A DNA stretch of 8,580 nucleotides from an uncultured Clostridia bacterium (GCA_947626485.1 CANQSG010000083.1:1-8580); one strand, 5' to 3'. Counted from the stretch's first letter, positions 1 through 6,841 are shown. A program made the numbers and translations. Notes: generated by a model from the letters alone, not told the origin.

Positions 1-1575
1 GGATAGACCGCCGGGGCCGAGGGCGCTCAGACGGCGCTTGTGCGTCAGTTCGCTCAGCGGGTTGATCTGATCCATGAACTGCGACAGCTGCGAGGAACCG
101 AAAAATTCCTTCACTGCGCTGGTTACAGGGCGAATGTTAATCAATGTCTGCGGCGTAATGACGTCCAAATCCTGAATCGTCATGCGCTCGCGCACCACAC
201 GTTCCAACCGGCAAAGACCGATGCGGAACTGGTTTTGCAGCAGCTCGCCGACCGAACGGATGCGGCGATTGCCCAGATGGTCGATGTCGTCGACGTTGCC
301 GACGTCGTGCGGCAGACCCATGAAATAGTTGAGGGTGGCGAAGATATCGTCGACCGTGATGTGCTTCGGGATCAGGCGGTCGAGGTTGGCGGCGACGGCT
401 TCGCGCACCGCCTCTTCCCCTTCGTTGTTCTCGAGAATTTCGCGCAGCACCGAGAAGGAGACCTTTTCGTTGACGCCGAGGTCGGACAGGTCGAAGGGGA
501 CGAAATCGGCGGCGTCGACCATGCCGTTGGAAAGCACCTTGACCTCGACGCGGTTGCCCTCGTTTTCGAGGACGTCGAGGTAAACCTCGCTGACGCCGCG
601 GCGCTGGAGCTCAAAGGCGCGGTCGCGGTTGAGCAGCTCGCCGGCTTCGGCGATGAGCTCGCCGGTCATCGGGTCGGCGACGGGGCGCGCGAGGACGTGT
701 CCCATCGCGCGGGGCGCGAGGGAGAGCTTTTTGTTGTATTTATAGCGACCGACGCGCGAAAGATCGTAGCGCCGGGCGTCGAAAAAGAGCTGTGCTAAAT
801 GGCTCTGGGCGCCTTCGACCGTCGCGGGCTCGCCGGGGCGCAACTTTTTATAGACCTCGATCAGGGCGTCGTCGGTGTTGGACGAGGTGTCCTTTTCAAA
901 GGTCGCCGTCATGCGCTCGTCGTCGCCGAGCAGGGTGCGAATCTGCTCGTTGGAGGAGAGGCCGAGGGCGCGGGCAAATGTGCTCAGCGGCAGCTTGCGG
1001 TTTTTGTCGATCCGGACGTAGAGCACGTCGTTCATGTCGGTCTCGTATTCCAGCCAGGCGCCGCGGTTGGGGATGACGGTGGAGGAAAAGAGCTTTTTGC
1101 CGGTTTTTTCGTCCAGCTTGACGCCGTAATAGACGCCGGGGGAACGCACCAGCTGCGAGACGATGGCGCGCTCGGCGCCGTTGATCACGAAGGTGCCGGA
1201 CTCGGTCATCAGCGGGAAGTCCCCCATGAAGACCTCGCTCTCTTTGATCTCGCCCGTTTCGTTGTTCAGCAGACGCGCGCGCACCCGCAGCGGCGCGGCG
1301 TAGGTCGTGTCTCTGGCCTTGCACTCGGTAACGTCGTATTTGGGCTGCTCGTCGAGGCGGTAGTCGATGAAATCGAGCACCAGATTCCCCGTGTAATCGG
1401 TGATCGACGACATATCCCGAAATACTTCCTTGAGCCCTTCTTCGATGAACCAGCGGTATGAGTCCTTCTGCACTTCAATGAGGTTCGGCATATCGATGAC
1501 CTCGTTGATCTTGGAGAAGCTCATGCGCGTGTTCTTCCCGAACCGGGCCGGTTTTACCTTGACCGTTTGCACCAT
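1..1575 (-). CDS. rpoB: RNA polymerase beta subunit, N-terminal 525 codons (3' end outside window)
   Basis: Encodes the amino-terminal part of the beta subunit of bacterial RNA polymerase, which forms one side of the catalytic cleft. The reading frame is open from ATG at 1575 to the window edge. Early residues MSFSKINEV and DMPNLIEVQKDSYRWF are typical of Firmicute RpoB, and the segment FVINGAERAIVSQLVRSPGV is a family hallmark. The last 33 codons cover the rifampicin-resistance-determining region (GSSQLSQFMDQINPLSELTH, then KRRLSALGPGG). D502, H512 and S517 correspond to E. coli D516, H526 and S531 and have the drug-sensitive residues. The ATG is chosen because an in-frame TGA lies four codons upstream and an AAGGAG SD sits at 1588-1593, though its 12-nt spacing is long. 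A dedicated promoter lies at 1727-1755. The ribosomal protein genes that usually precede rpoB are absent here. Identification is very secure. Confidence 0.98.
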   Translation of the reverse strand, partial: MVQTVKVKPARFGKNTRMSFSKINEVIDMPNLIEVQKDSYRWFIEEGLKEVFRDMSSITDYTGNLVLDFIDYRLDEQPKYDVTECKARDTTYAAPLRVRARLLNNETGEIKESEVFMGDFPLMTESGTFVINGAERAIVSQLVRSPGVYYGVKLDEKTGKKLFSSTVIPNRGAWLEYETDMNDVLYVRIDKNRKLPLSTFARALGLSSNEQIRTLLGDDERMTATFEKDTSSNTDDALIEVYKKLRPGEPATVEGAQSHLAQLFFDARRYDLSRVGRYKYNKKLSLAPRAMGHVLARPVADPMTGELIAEAGELLNRDRAFELQRRGVSEVYLDVLENEGNRVEVKVLSNGMVDAADFVPFDLSDLGVNEKVSFSVLREILENNEGEEAVREAVAANLDRLIPKHITVDDIFATLNYFMGLPHDVGNVDDIDHLGNRRIRSVGELLQNQFRIGLCRLERVVRERMTIQDLDVITPQTLINIRPVTSAVKEFFGSSQLSQFMDQINPLSELTHKRRLSALGPGGLS

Positions 1576-1726
1576 AGGCTTTCTTCACTCCTTCGTCTAT
1601 TTGGCGGAAGATCGAAATCTCCCGAAAAAGCCGGAATCAATGCAGTTTTTGCCGGATGGAATGGCGCGGAAAAGCTGCGCATAATATAGAATAGGCGCAT
1701 AAATACCCATCATCATGTAATTACAA
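1576..1726 (-). promoter_or_regulatory. rpoB 5' leader, about 145 nt
   Basis: Transcribed leader predicted between the rpoB promoter and its ATG. It holds the SD at 1588-1593 and a 39-codon open frame (1716-1597) beginning with three ATG codons almost at the predicted transcription start. Its third-position GC is about half, well below that of the real genes here, so I do not call it a gene. A short direct repeat, GCGCATAA on the plus strand, occurs at 1677-1684 and 1695-1702. No convincing hairpin or terminator was seen in it. Confidence 0.5.
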
Positions 1727-1771
1727 ATTATACCGCATCGAAAAGGATTCGTCAAGCATTTTTTTCAAATT
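1727..1771 (-). promoter_or_regulatory. sigma-A promoter of rpoB with upstream A/T tracts
   Basis: On the minus strand a -35 box TTGACG (1755-1750) is followed by a 17-base spacer and a perfect -10 box TATAAT (1732-1727). An A run at 1765-1759 lies directly upstream of the -35, where an UP element would contact the alpha-subunit C-terminal domains. A further A6T5 tract lies at 1787-1797. This is the strongest promoter in the window and fits the high expression expected of rpoB. The rest of the intergenic region, from 1772 to the prfB terminator, is A/T-tract-rich and holds no gene that I can see. Confidence 0.88.
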
Positions 1772-1873
1772 CCCGTCGAAAATCCGAAAAAATTTTTCAG
1801 CCCGGAAAAACGCACAAAATCCGGCGGAAAACGGCGTCGATTTTTGTCAGCCGCCCCTTCCCCGCCGCGCGGC

Positions 1874-1906
1874 AAAAAGCACGCCTCCGCGAATACGGAG
1901 ACGTGC
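1874..1906 (-). terminator. Rho-independent terminator after prfB
   Basis: In the minus-strand transcript an 11-bp stem (GCACGUCUCCG with CGGAGGCGUGC, one G-U pair) closes a six-base loop and is followed directly by UUUUU. It begins 32 bases after the prfB stop codon and separates prmA-prfB transcription from the rpoB promoter. In the plus direction the stem is followed only by CGGTTTT, which is weaker, and no plus-strand gene lies to its left. Confidence 0.9.
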
Positions 1907-1937
1907 CGGTTTTGCCGTCTGTTTACGAAGGAACGCG

Positions 1938-3059
1938 TCAGGCCTGCGACAGCTGGCCGAGAGAGGCGGCTTTGAGGTAGGCGTTGATAAAGCCGTCGAG
2001 GTCGCCGTCCATCACGGCGCCGATGTTGCCCGATTCGAAGCCGGTGCGGTGATCCTTGACGAGGGTGTAGGGCATGAAAACATAAGAACGAATCTGCGAG
2101 CCCCAGGCGATCTCCTTCTGGACGCCCTTGATGTCCTCGATCTTGTCGAGGTGCTCGCGCTCCTTGATCTCGAGCAGCTTGGATTTCAGCATCTTCATCG
2201 CGACCTCGCGGTTCTGGTGCTGGCTGCGCTCGTTCTGGCAGGCGACGACGATACCGGTCGGCAGGTGGGTGATGCGGATGGCGGATTCGGTCTTGTTGAC
2301 GTGCTGGCCGCCCGCGCCTCCGGAGCGGTAGGTGTCGACCTTCAAGTCCTCGTCGCGAATTTCGATCTGGGCGTCGTCGCTGATCTCGGGCATGACCTCG
2401 AGCGAGGCAAAGGAGGTGTGCCGTCTTCCGGAGGCGTCAAAGGGCGAAATGCGGACGAGCCGGTGGACGCCCGATTCGCTTTTCAGATAGCCGTAGGCGT
2501 TCGTGCCCTCGACGACCAGCGTCGCGCTTTTGAGCCCCGCCTCTTCCCCGTCGAGGAAATCGATCATCTTGACCTGGAAGCCGTGCCGCTCGCCCCAGTG
2601 CATATACATCCGCACGAGCATCTCGTTCCAGTCCTGCGCCTCCGTTCCGCCGGCGCCGGCGTGGAAGGTCAAAATCGCGTTGTTGGGGTCGTATTCCCCG
2701 TTGAGCAGCGTCGTCAGCCGCTGGGATTCGAGCTCGGCGGTGAAGGCCGCCATGTTCTGCTCGATCTCGGGAATGAGCGAGACGTCCTCTTCCTCGTTCG
2801 CGAGGTCGATGAGCACCAGCGTGTCCTCGAAATTCGCCGCCAGCCGGTCGTAGGCCTCGGTCTTGGCCTTCATCTGGCTGATCTTCTGCAAAATCTTCTG
2901 CGAACGCTCGAGGTCGTCCCAGAAGCCGTCGGCGGCCGACTGCTGTTCGAGCGCGGCGATCTCGGTTTTCAGCCCGTCGTACCCGATGGCGTCCTTTAAG
3001 TCGAGCAGGTCGGGGCGGCTGCCCTCTAATTTTAATTTCAGTTCTTCGAATTCGAGCAT
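1938..3059 (-). CDS. prfB: Peptide chain release factor 2 (RF2)
   Basis: Class I release factor that recognises UGA and UAA stop codons in the ribosomal A site and triggers peptide hydrolysis. The 373-residue product has the RF2 codon-recognition tripeptide SPF at 205-207 (context RISPFDASGRRHTSFA) and the catalytic GGQ at 250-252 (context SGGAGGQHVNKTESA). Residue 246, next to the GGQ loop, is Ser; from memory, this position is Thr in E. coli K-12. The ATG at 3059 has an excellent SD, GGAGG, six bases upstream and lying inside the end of prmA. The gene is one uninterrupted frame: no CUUUGAC programmed +1 frameshift site occurs in the first 30 codons, unlike E. coli and B. subtilis. Its own stop codon is TGA. 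It overlaps prmA by 22 bases, suggesting translational coupling, and is followed by an intrinsic terminator. Confidence 0.98.
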   Translation of the reverse strand: MLEFEELKLKLEGSRPDLLDLKDAIGYDGLKTEIAALEQQSAADGFWDDLERSQKILQKISQMKAKTEAYDRLAANFEDTLVLIDLANEEEDVSLIPEIEQNMAAFTAELESQRLTTLLNGEYDPNNAILTFHAGAGGTEAQDWNEMLVRMYMHWGERHGFQVKMIDFLDGEEAGLKSATLVVEGTNAYGYLKSESGVHRLVRISPFDASGRRHTSFASLEVMPEISDDAQIEIRDEDLKVDTYRSGGAGGQHVNKTESAIRITHLPTGIVVACQNERSQHQNREVAMKMLKSKLLEIKEREHLDKIEDIKGVQKEIAWGSQIRSYVFMPYTLVKDHRTGFESGNIGAVMDGDLDGFINAYLKAASLGQLSQA

Positions 3060-3982
3060 AATTCCCTCCGTGTTGTCAGATAGGCGAACCAGCAGTCCCG
3101 CTGCCGGCGCGCCTGGATTTCATAGCCGTTTGCCGTCAGCGCCGCTTCGACCTCGGCGGCGCGGTCGTCGATGACGCCGGAACAGAGAAACCGTCCGCCC
3201 GGCAAAAGGAAGTCGGAAAGGCCGGGGCACAGGTCGATGACGAGATCGGCGACGAGGTTCGCGCATATCAGGTCGAACCGCCCCGTGACGCAGTCGGTCA
3301 GGTCGCCCTGCAGGACGGTGACGCGATCGGACAGGCCGTTGCGCTCGACGTTCTCGCGCGCGACGCGGACGGCAAGCGGGTCGATGTCGACGCCGACGGC
3401 CTGTCCGCCTGAAAGCAGCGCGGCGGCGATAGACAAAATGCCGCTGCCCGTGCCGACGTCGAGCACCCGGTCGCACGGCCGGCAGGCGTCCTCGAGCAGT
3501 TCGAGGCAGAGCGAGGTCGTCGCGTGGGTGCCGGTGCCGAAGGCGGCGCCCGGGTCGAGGGTCAACACCTTGCGCCCTTCGCGGTTTTCGTAGGGCTCCC
3601 AGCTCGGCCGGATGACGAGGCTGCGGCCGACCTCGGTACATTTGAAATACCGCTTCCAGTTGTCCGCCCAGTCGGCGTCCCGCACGCGGTCGGTCTCGAC
3701 GTCGTAAGAAATTCCGGCGGCGGAAAGCCGGGCGTCGAGGTAGGCGCGCGCCTCAGCGACGTTTTCGTCGACGTCGAAATAGAGGTGCAGCGTCGCGTGG
3801 GTGCGGTCGCGGGCGCGCAGGGTCTCGTCGATGAGGTCGATGTGCGCGATCTCACGCGCCCCGGCTTCGAGGTCGGAATAATCCTCGACGTAAAAGCCGC
3901 GCGATACTGCCATGCCGGCGATGGCGCTCGCCGTTTCGAGCTGCGCGGTCGGCACCCGGATGCGCAGTTCTGTCCATTCCAT
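3038..3982 (-). CDS. prmA: Ribosomal protein L11 methyltransferase
   Basis: S-adenosylmethionine-dependent enzyme that methylates amino groups of ribosomal protein L11. With the start at 3982 it has 314 residues, close to the roughly 311 of B. subtilis PrmA, and begins MEWTELRIRV, as PrmA proteins typically do. The N-terminal L11-recognition domain covers about residues 1-90. The methyltransferase core follows: PrmA-specific FGTGTHATT at 148-156, SAM-binding motif I VLDVGTGSGI at 173-182, and CAN at 240-242, in the place of the usual catalytic-loop motif. An alternative ATG at 3988 lies only two bases from the GGAG SD, whereas 3982 is eight bases away and matches the family start. Upstream are an extended -10 promoter (4087-4095) and a leader with a long inverted repeat. 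The stop codon is TGA, beyond the start of prfB. Confidence 0.96.
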   Translation of the reverse strand: MEWTELRIRVPTAQLETASAIAGMAVSRGFYVEDYSDLEAGAREIAHIDLIDETLRARDRTHATLHLYFDVDENVAEARAYLDARLSAAGISYDVETDRVRDADWADNWKRYFKCTEVGRSLVIRPSWEPYENREGRKVLTLDPGAAFGTGTHATTSLCLELLEDACRPCDRVLDVGTGSGILSIAAALLSGGQAVGVDIDPLAVRVARENVERNGLSDRVTVLQGDLTDCVTGRFDLICANLVADLVIDLCPGLSDFLLPGGRFLCSGVIDDRAAEVEAALTANGYEIQARRQRDCWFAYLTTRRELCSNSKN

Positions 3983-4007
3983 TTGCATTTCTCCCGTGTT
4001 TCGAATT

Positions 4008-4076
4008 GCGGGTCGGCCGCGCGGCGTCTGTACCGAGCGGCGGTTTTCTGCGCGCGGTTTCAGGCGCGCGACCCGC
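4008..4076 (-). promoter_or_regulatory. Inverted repeat in the prmA leader
   Basis: In the minus-strand RNA, GCGGGUCG plus CGCGC near the 5' end (4076-4064) can pair with GCGCG and CGACCCGC (4022-4008), interrupted by a two-base bulge. This gives 13 pairs closing a loop of about 41 bases. It begins only a few bases after the predicted transcription start and ends about 25 bases before the prmA ATG. No U run follows, so it is not an intrinsic terminator. It may protect the 5' end or control translation; the function is inferred. Confidence 0.45.
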
Positions 4077-4086
4077 TGACGAGACC

Positions 4087-4095
4087 AGTATACCA
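4087..4095 (-). promoter_or_regulatory. Extended -10 promoter for prmA-prfB
   Basis: The minus strand reads TGGTATACT (4095-4087): a TATACT -10 box preceded by the TGn extension. No good -35 hexamer occurs 16-18 bases upstream, which an extended -10 can tolerate. It lies just after the yqfD stop codon and gives a leader of about 98 nt, so prmA-prfB can be expressed in vegetative cells independently of the sporulation genes. Confidence 0.6.
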
Positions 4096-4105
4096 TATTT
4101 TTTCG

Positions 4106-5284
4106 CTAATTTGTAGTGTGAATTACAATTTTTTCCGGAATCGCGATATTTTCGAGGCAGCGAAGCAGCCAAACGGCCTCGAAAACGCCGTTTTTTGCGC
4201 GGGAAGTCTCGGAAATCAGCTCGACGGATTCGGCTTGCAGCGTTTCTTTTTGCGCTTCGAGTTGTGCGCGCGCCTCTATAAGCGCCCTGCCGGGGTCGAG
4301 CGTTGTCCGGCGGGTCTCGGTTTCGTAAAATTCCGCCGTCGTCCATTCGATCGGCAGCCGCGCACCGAACCAGGCAAGGCGCGTCGTCCGGCAGTCCCGT
4401 TCAAACGGCGGGTCGACCGCGCCGAGGTAGAGCGGCAGGGTGACGTGGAAAAACCGCAGCGCCCGGCGGACGGTTTTGCGCCCCGTGCGGACGGTCTCGT
4501 CGCGTTGCAGCGGGATTTCGACGCGCAGCTCCCGCTGGGTCTCCGCCAAAATCCGCCCGCTCGCGCGCTGTAATTCGGTCTGCCCGTCCTTAAGCTCCAC
4601 AATGCCGGACGCGAGCAGGTCGCCCGCCCGCACCGCGTCGCCGACACGCACCGTCGTACCGCCCGCCGTCACCTCGACCCGGCGGACGACGCCGTCGCGC
4701 GCCGCTTTTAAGTTGCAGGGCGTTTCGTCCTCCGGCGGCGGGGTCGGCGCGGCTTCGGTGACGTCGACCGTCAGGCGGGTGCCCTCGAGGTTCAGCGCCG
4801 CCCAGGCGAGGCCGTCGATTTGCAGCATCATTTCGACCCGCTGATCTAGGGCGTCGAGCCGCCGCACCGGCATACCCTCTGTAATCCCGACGGCGCGGCA
4901 GGCAGCGAGAATTTCCTCGGTCGGCACGCGGTCGTTGCCCGCGACCTCGATGCTCCAGACAAAGGAGGAGAGGAATTGCAGCAGGACGAAAAAGAGGACA
5001 AACCCGGCAAACAAGCCGACCCGCCGCCGATAGCGCCGCAGGAAGAAGGGCAGCCCATGTTTTGCCGCGATCGAGACGGCGATGCCGCTTTGCGCCCGCA
5101 CGGCGTGCAGGCGGCGAAATTCCCGCGCCGGCAGCTGCACCGTGATGCGCTCCCCCGCCCGCCGGATGTTCCAGACCGAAAGGCGGCGATGCGCGCAGAG
5201 GTTGAGCAGCCGCTCGGCGAACGCGCCCTCGAAGACGACGGTCACGCTGCCGCGCAGCCAGCGATAAAGCCGAAGCCAAAGCAT
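4106..5284 (-). CDS. yqfD: Sporulation protein YqfD
   Basis: Membrane-anchored protein of the YqfD family, conserved in endospore formers and expressed in the mother cell under sigma-E in B. subtilis; its molecular activity is unknown. The 392-residue product has a basic N-terminal cytoplasmic region of about 88 residues, one transmembrane segment at about 89-110, then the family signature FVWSIEVAGN (108-117) and a long C-terminal domain that would lie across the membrane. A patch from about 195 to 230 (DGVVRRVEVTAGGTTVRVGD, then AVRAGDLLASG) resembles a barrel-sandwich fold. The ATG at 5284 follows an SD-like AGGGGTGGGAG stretch. It lies 12 bases after yqfC, as expected for an operon. In B. 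subtilis phoH follows this pair, but here prmA does. The stop codon is TAG. Confidence 0.93.
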   Translation of the reverse strand: MLWLRLYRWLRGSVTVVFEGAFAERLLNLCAHRRLSVWNIRRAGERITVQLPAREFRRLHAVRAQSGIAVSIAAKHGLPFFLRRYRRRVGLFAGFVLFFVLLQFLSSFVWSIEVAGNDRVPTEEILAACRAVGITEGMPVRRLDALDQRVEMMLQIDGLAWAALNLEGTRLTVDVTEAAPTPPPEDETPCNLKAARDGVVRRVEVTAGGTTVRVGDAVRAGDLLASGIVELKDGQTELQRASGRILAETQRELRVEIPLQRDETVRTGRKTVRRALRFFHVTLPLYLGAVDPPFERDCRTTRLAWFGARLPIEWTTAEFYETETRRTTLDPGRALIEARAQLEAQKETLQAESVELISETSRAKNGVFEAVWLLRCLENIAIPEKIVIHTTN

Positions 5285-5296
5285 CGTCTCCCACCC

Positions 5297-5590
5297 CTAC
5301 ATACAAAATTCCACCGCGAGCAGAAAGCCGCGGATGACGAGATTTTTTTCGTCGAGCGAATGGATTTCGAGATCTCTGCCGGAAAAGCTGACCGAGCCGC
5401 GCCCGACGTTGAGCTTGACGCGATCCTCGCAGTATTCGATGATCGCGCGGCAGCCGTCGACGACGGCCTCGCGGTTGGACAGCAGCGTGATGTGCGCGCC
5501 CGCGTCGAGCACCCCGCCCGGCAGGTCTGCCGCCCGCCCCAGCAGGTCGATGCGCGCCCGTTTTTTGCCGCCCTCGTTTCGTTTTGCCAT
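5297..5590 (-). CDS. yqfC: Sporulation protein YqfC (YabP/YqfC family)
   Basis: Small protein of 97 residues, near the 93 of B. subtilis YqfC. The features I used are the stretch HITLLSNREAVVDGCRAIIE, then RVKLNVGRGSVSFSGRDLEI and a C-terminal LVIRGFLLAVEF, all typical of the YabP/YqfC family. These proteins are made during sporulation and the family includes a spore-coat-associated member; the biochemical role is unknown. No signal peptide or membrane segment is evident, and the first 14 residues are basic. The ATG at 5590 has AAGGGG seven bases upstream. It is the first gene of the yqfC-yqfD pair and diverges from ylbJ, so its promoter should lie in 5591-5660. The stop codon is TAG. Confidence 0.92.
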   Translation of the reverse strand: MAKRNEGGKKRARIDLLGRAADLPGGVLDAGAHITLLSNREAVVDGCRAIIEYCEDRVKLNVGRGSVSFSGRDLEIHSLDEKNLVIRGFLLAVEFCM

Positions 5591-5616
5591 GCCGCGACCC
5601 CTTCCCTTCTCTGTTC

Positions 5617-5648
5617 AACTTATGTGCGGCATTCCGGAATCATACCTC
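5617..5648. promoter_or_regulatory. Possible overlapping sporulation promoters between yqfC and ylbJ
   Basis: The 100-base divergent region carries CATA elements facing outward on each strand: CATACCTC on plus at 5641-5648 and CATAAGTT on minus at 5624-5617. Each is preceded, after a 14-base spacer, by a sequence that matches the sigma-E -35 consensus at 4 of 7 positions, and the two promoters would share the palindrome ATTCCGGAAT (5631-5640). Both -10 matches are partial (5 of 8). The placement relative to both start codons is right, and both gene families are sigma-E-controlled in B. subtilis, but the motif match alone is weak. Confidence 0.35.
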
Positions 5649-5690
5649 GGCGCGTCGACATATAGATGAAAAAGAAAAGGGGCGATCGAA

Positions 5691-6764
5691 ATGGGCAAGG
5701 TCTGGCGATTGCGGGCGATGGGCGGGCTGCTCTTCGCGGTTTGCGCGGCGGCGATCGGGCTGCTGTTCGCCCACCCGAGCGAGGCCGCCGCGGGGGCGCG
5801 GGAGGGGCTGCTGCTCTGCGGGCAGGTCATCATCCCGTCGCTCTTCCCCTTCGCGGTGCTCGCGCTGTTCGCCGCGAAATCCGGCCTGCTGCGCGCCGTC
5901 GGCAGGGTCTGCACGCCGGTTTCTAAAATGCTTTTCGCGGTCAACGGCGAGGTCTTCGGCGCGGTGCTGCTCTCCTGCATCGGCGGCTACCCGGTCGGCG
6001 CGCGGCTGCTGCGGGAGCTCGCGGCGCAAAAGCGCCTTTCGGAGCGGCAGGCGGGGCTGATTCTTTGTTACGCGGTCAACGCGGGACCCGCCTTTGTCGT
6101 CCTCGCCGTCGGCGCGGGGATTCTGCACAGCCGACAGCTCGGCTTCCTGCTGCTTTTCTCGCATCTGGGCGCGACGCTGCTGCTCGGTGTCGGCGTCGGG
6201 CTGTTTTTGCGCGCGACAAGGCAGGCGATTGCGCCCTGCGAAGAAGCCGAAGCGCGGCGGCCGGCTTTGAGCGACGCGTTTGTCGAGGCGACCGCCGACG
6301 CGGCGAGCGCGGTGTTCGGCATCTGCGCCTGGGTGGTGCTCTTTTCGACGGTGCAGGCGCTGCTGCACGCCTGCGGTCTACCCGAGGCGCTGCGCAGCGT
6401 TTGCGACGCGACACTCGAGGTCACCAACGCGGTTCTCGCTTCGCGCAGGCATTACGTGCGCATCGCGGCGATTTTGGGCTGGGCGGGGCTCTGCGTGCAT
6501 TGTCAGGTGCTGGCGGCGAGCGGGCAAATTCGCCCGCGCTACGCGAAATTCTGCGCCTTCCGGCTCGCGCACGCGGGGCTGTCCGCCGGGCTGTTTGCGC
6601 TGCTGCTGCGCGCCTTTCCGCAGGCCGTTCCGACGCTCGCCGGGCAGACCGGCTTTGTTGTGCGGGCGGGTTCCGCCTCGGCGGCGGCGTCCTGCGGGCT
6701 GCTGCTGCTCTGCCTTGTCGCGCTGTTCTCGCTCGGCGACCGGCGGCCGCGCAAATTTTTGTAG
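5691..6764 (+). CDS. ylbJ: Sporulation integral membrane protein YlbJ
   Basis: Polytopic membrane protein of 357 residues with about eight hydrophobic segments (roughly 9-28, 40-62, 83-104, 122-145, 149-173, 202-227, 255-275 and 328-348). It belongs to the Gate/nucleoside-recognition-like YlbJ family required for efficient sporulation in B. subtilis; what it transports, if anything, is unknown. Family signatures seen are VIIPSLFPFAVLALF (47-61), CIGGYPVGARLL (96-107), CYAVNAGPAFVVLAVG (126-141) and LEVTNAVL (242-249). The ATG at 5691 has AAGGGG eight bases upstream. It diverges from yqfC, so three sporulation genes are grouped. Long frames overlapping it in other registers and on the other strand reflect its high GC content. 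The stop codon is TAG, and no terminator follows before the next promoter. Confidence 0.9.
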   Translation: MGKVWRLRAMGGLLFAVCAAAIGLLFAHPSEAAAGAREGLLLCGQVIIPSLFPFAVLALFAAKSGLLRAVGRVCTPVSKMLFAVNGEVFGAVLLSCIGGYPVGARLLRELAAQKRLSERQAGLILCYAVNAGPAFVVLAVGAGILHSRQLGFLLLFSHLGATLLLGVGVGLFLRATRQAIAPCEEAEARRPALSDAFVEATADAASAVFGICAWVVLFSTVQALLHACGLPEALRSVCDATLEVTNAVLASRRHYVRIAAILGWAGLCVHCQVLAASGQIRPRYAKFCAFRLAHAGLSAGLFALLLRAFPQAVPTLAGQTGFVVRAGSASAAASCGLLLLCLVALFSLGDRRPRKFL

Positions 6765-6781
6765 CATTTCGCGCGGGAATC

Positions 6782-6790
6782 TGGTATAAT
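6782..6790 (+). promoter_or_regulatory. Extended -10 promoter of the small cysteine-rich gene
   Basis: TGGTATAAT is a perfect TATAAT with the TGn extension, 52 bases upstream of the 6842 start. The only candidate -35 (TTGTAG at 6759-6764, overlapping the ylbJ stop codon) is 20 bases away, too far to count on. It implies vegetative expression separate from ylbJ. Confidence 0.65.
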
Positions 6791-6841
6791 AGAAGACGCC
6801 GCGAAACCGGCGGCGAAATTCCGAATTTCCGGAGGCGCACG

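Noticed and set aside
40..1461. Two long plus-strand frames (40-798 and 799-1461) opposite rpoB
   Set aside because: They mirror the rpoB codon pattern on the other strand; rpoB itself is certain and no independent start signal was seen.
1677..1710. Second rpoB promoter (TATATT on the minus strand)
   Set aside because: No usable -35 at 16-18 bases; the repeated GCGCATAA element looks incidental next to the perfect promoter at 1727-1755.
2049..2999. Open frame of 316 codons on the plus strand opposite prfB
   Set aside because: Shadow of the GC-rich prfB coding frame: no family motif, low-complexity V/D/E/L composition and no SD, while the minus strand encodes an unmistakable RF2.
4103..4136. 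Possible terminator near the yqfD end (TTGTA/TACAA with T6 on the plus strand)
   Set aside because: Only about five A/T pairs, and oriented for a plus-strand transcript where no plus gene exists.
6065..6841. Upstream extension of the small cysteine-rich gene into the ylbJ region
   Set aside because: Arg/Ala/Gly-rich out-of-frame translation of ylbJ. The true start at 6842 has its own SD and promoter.
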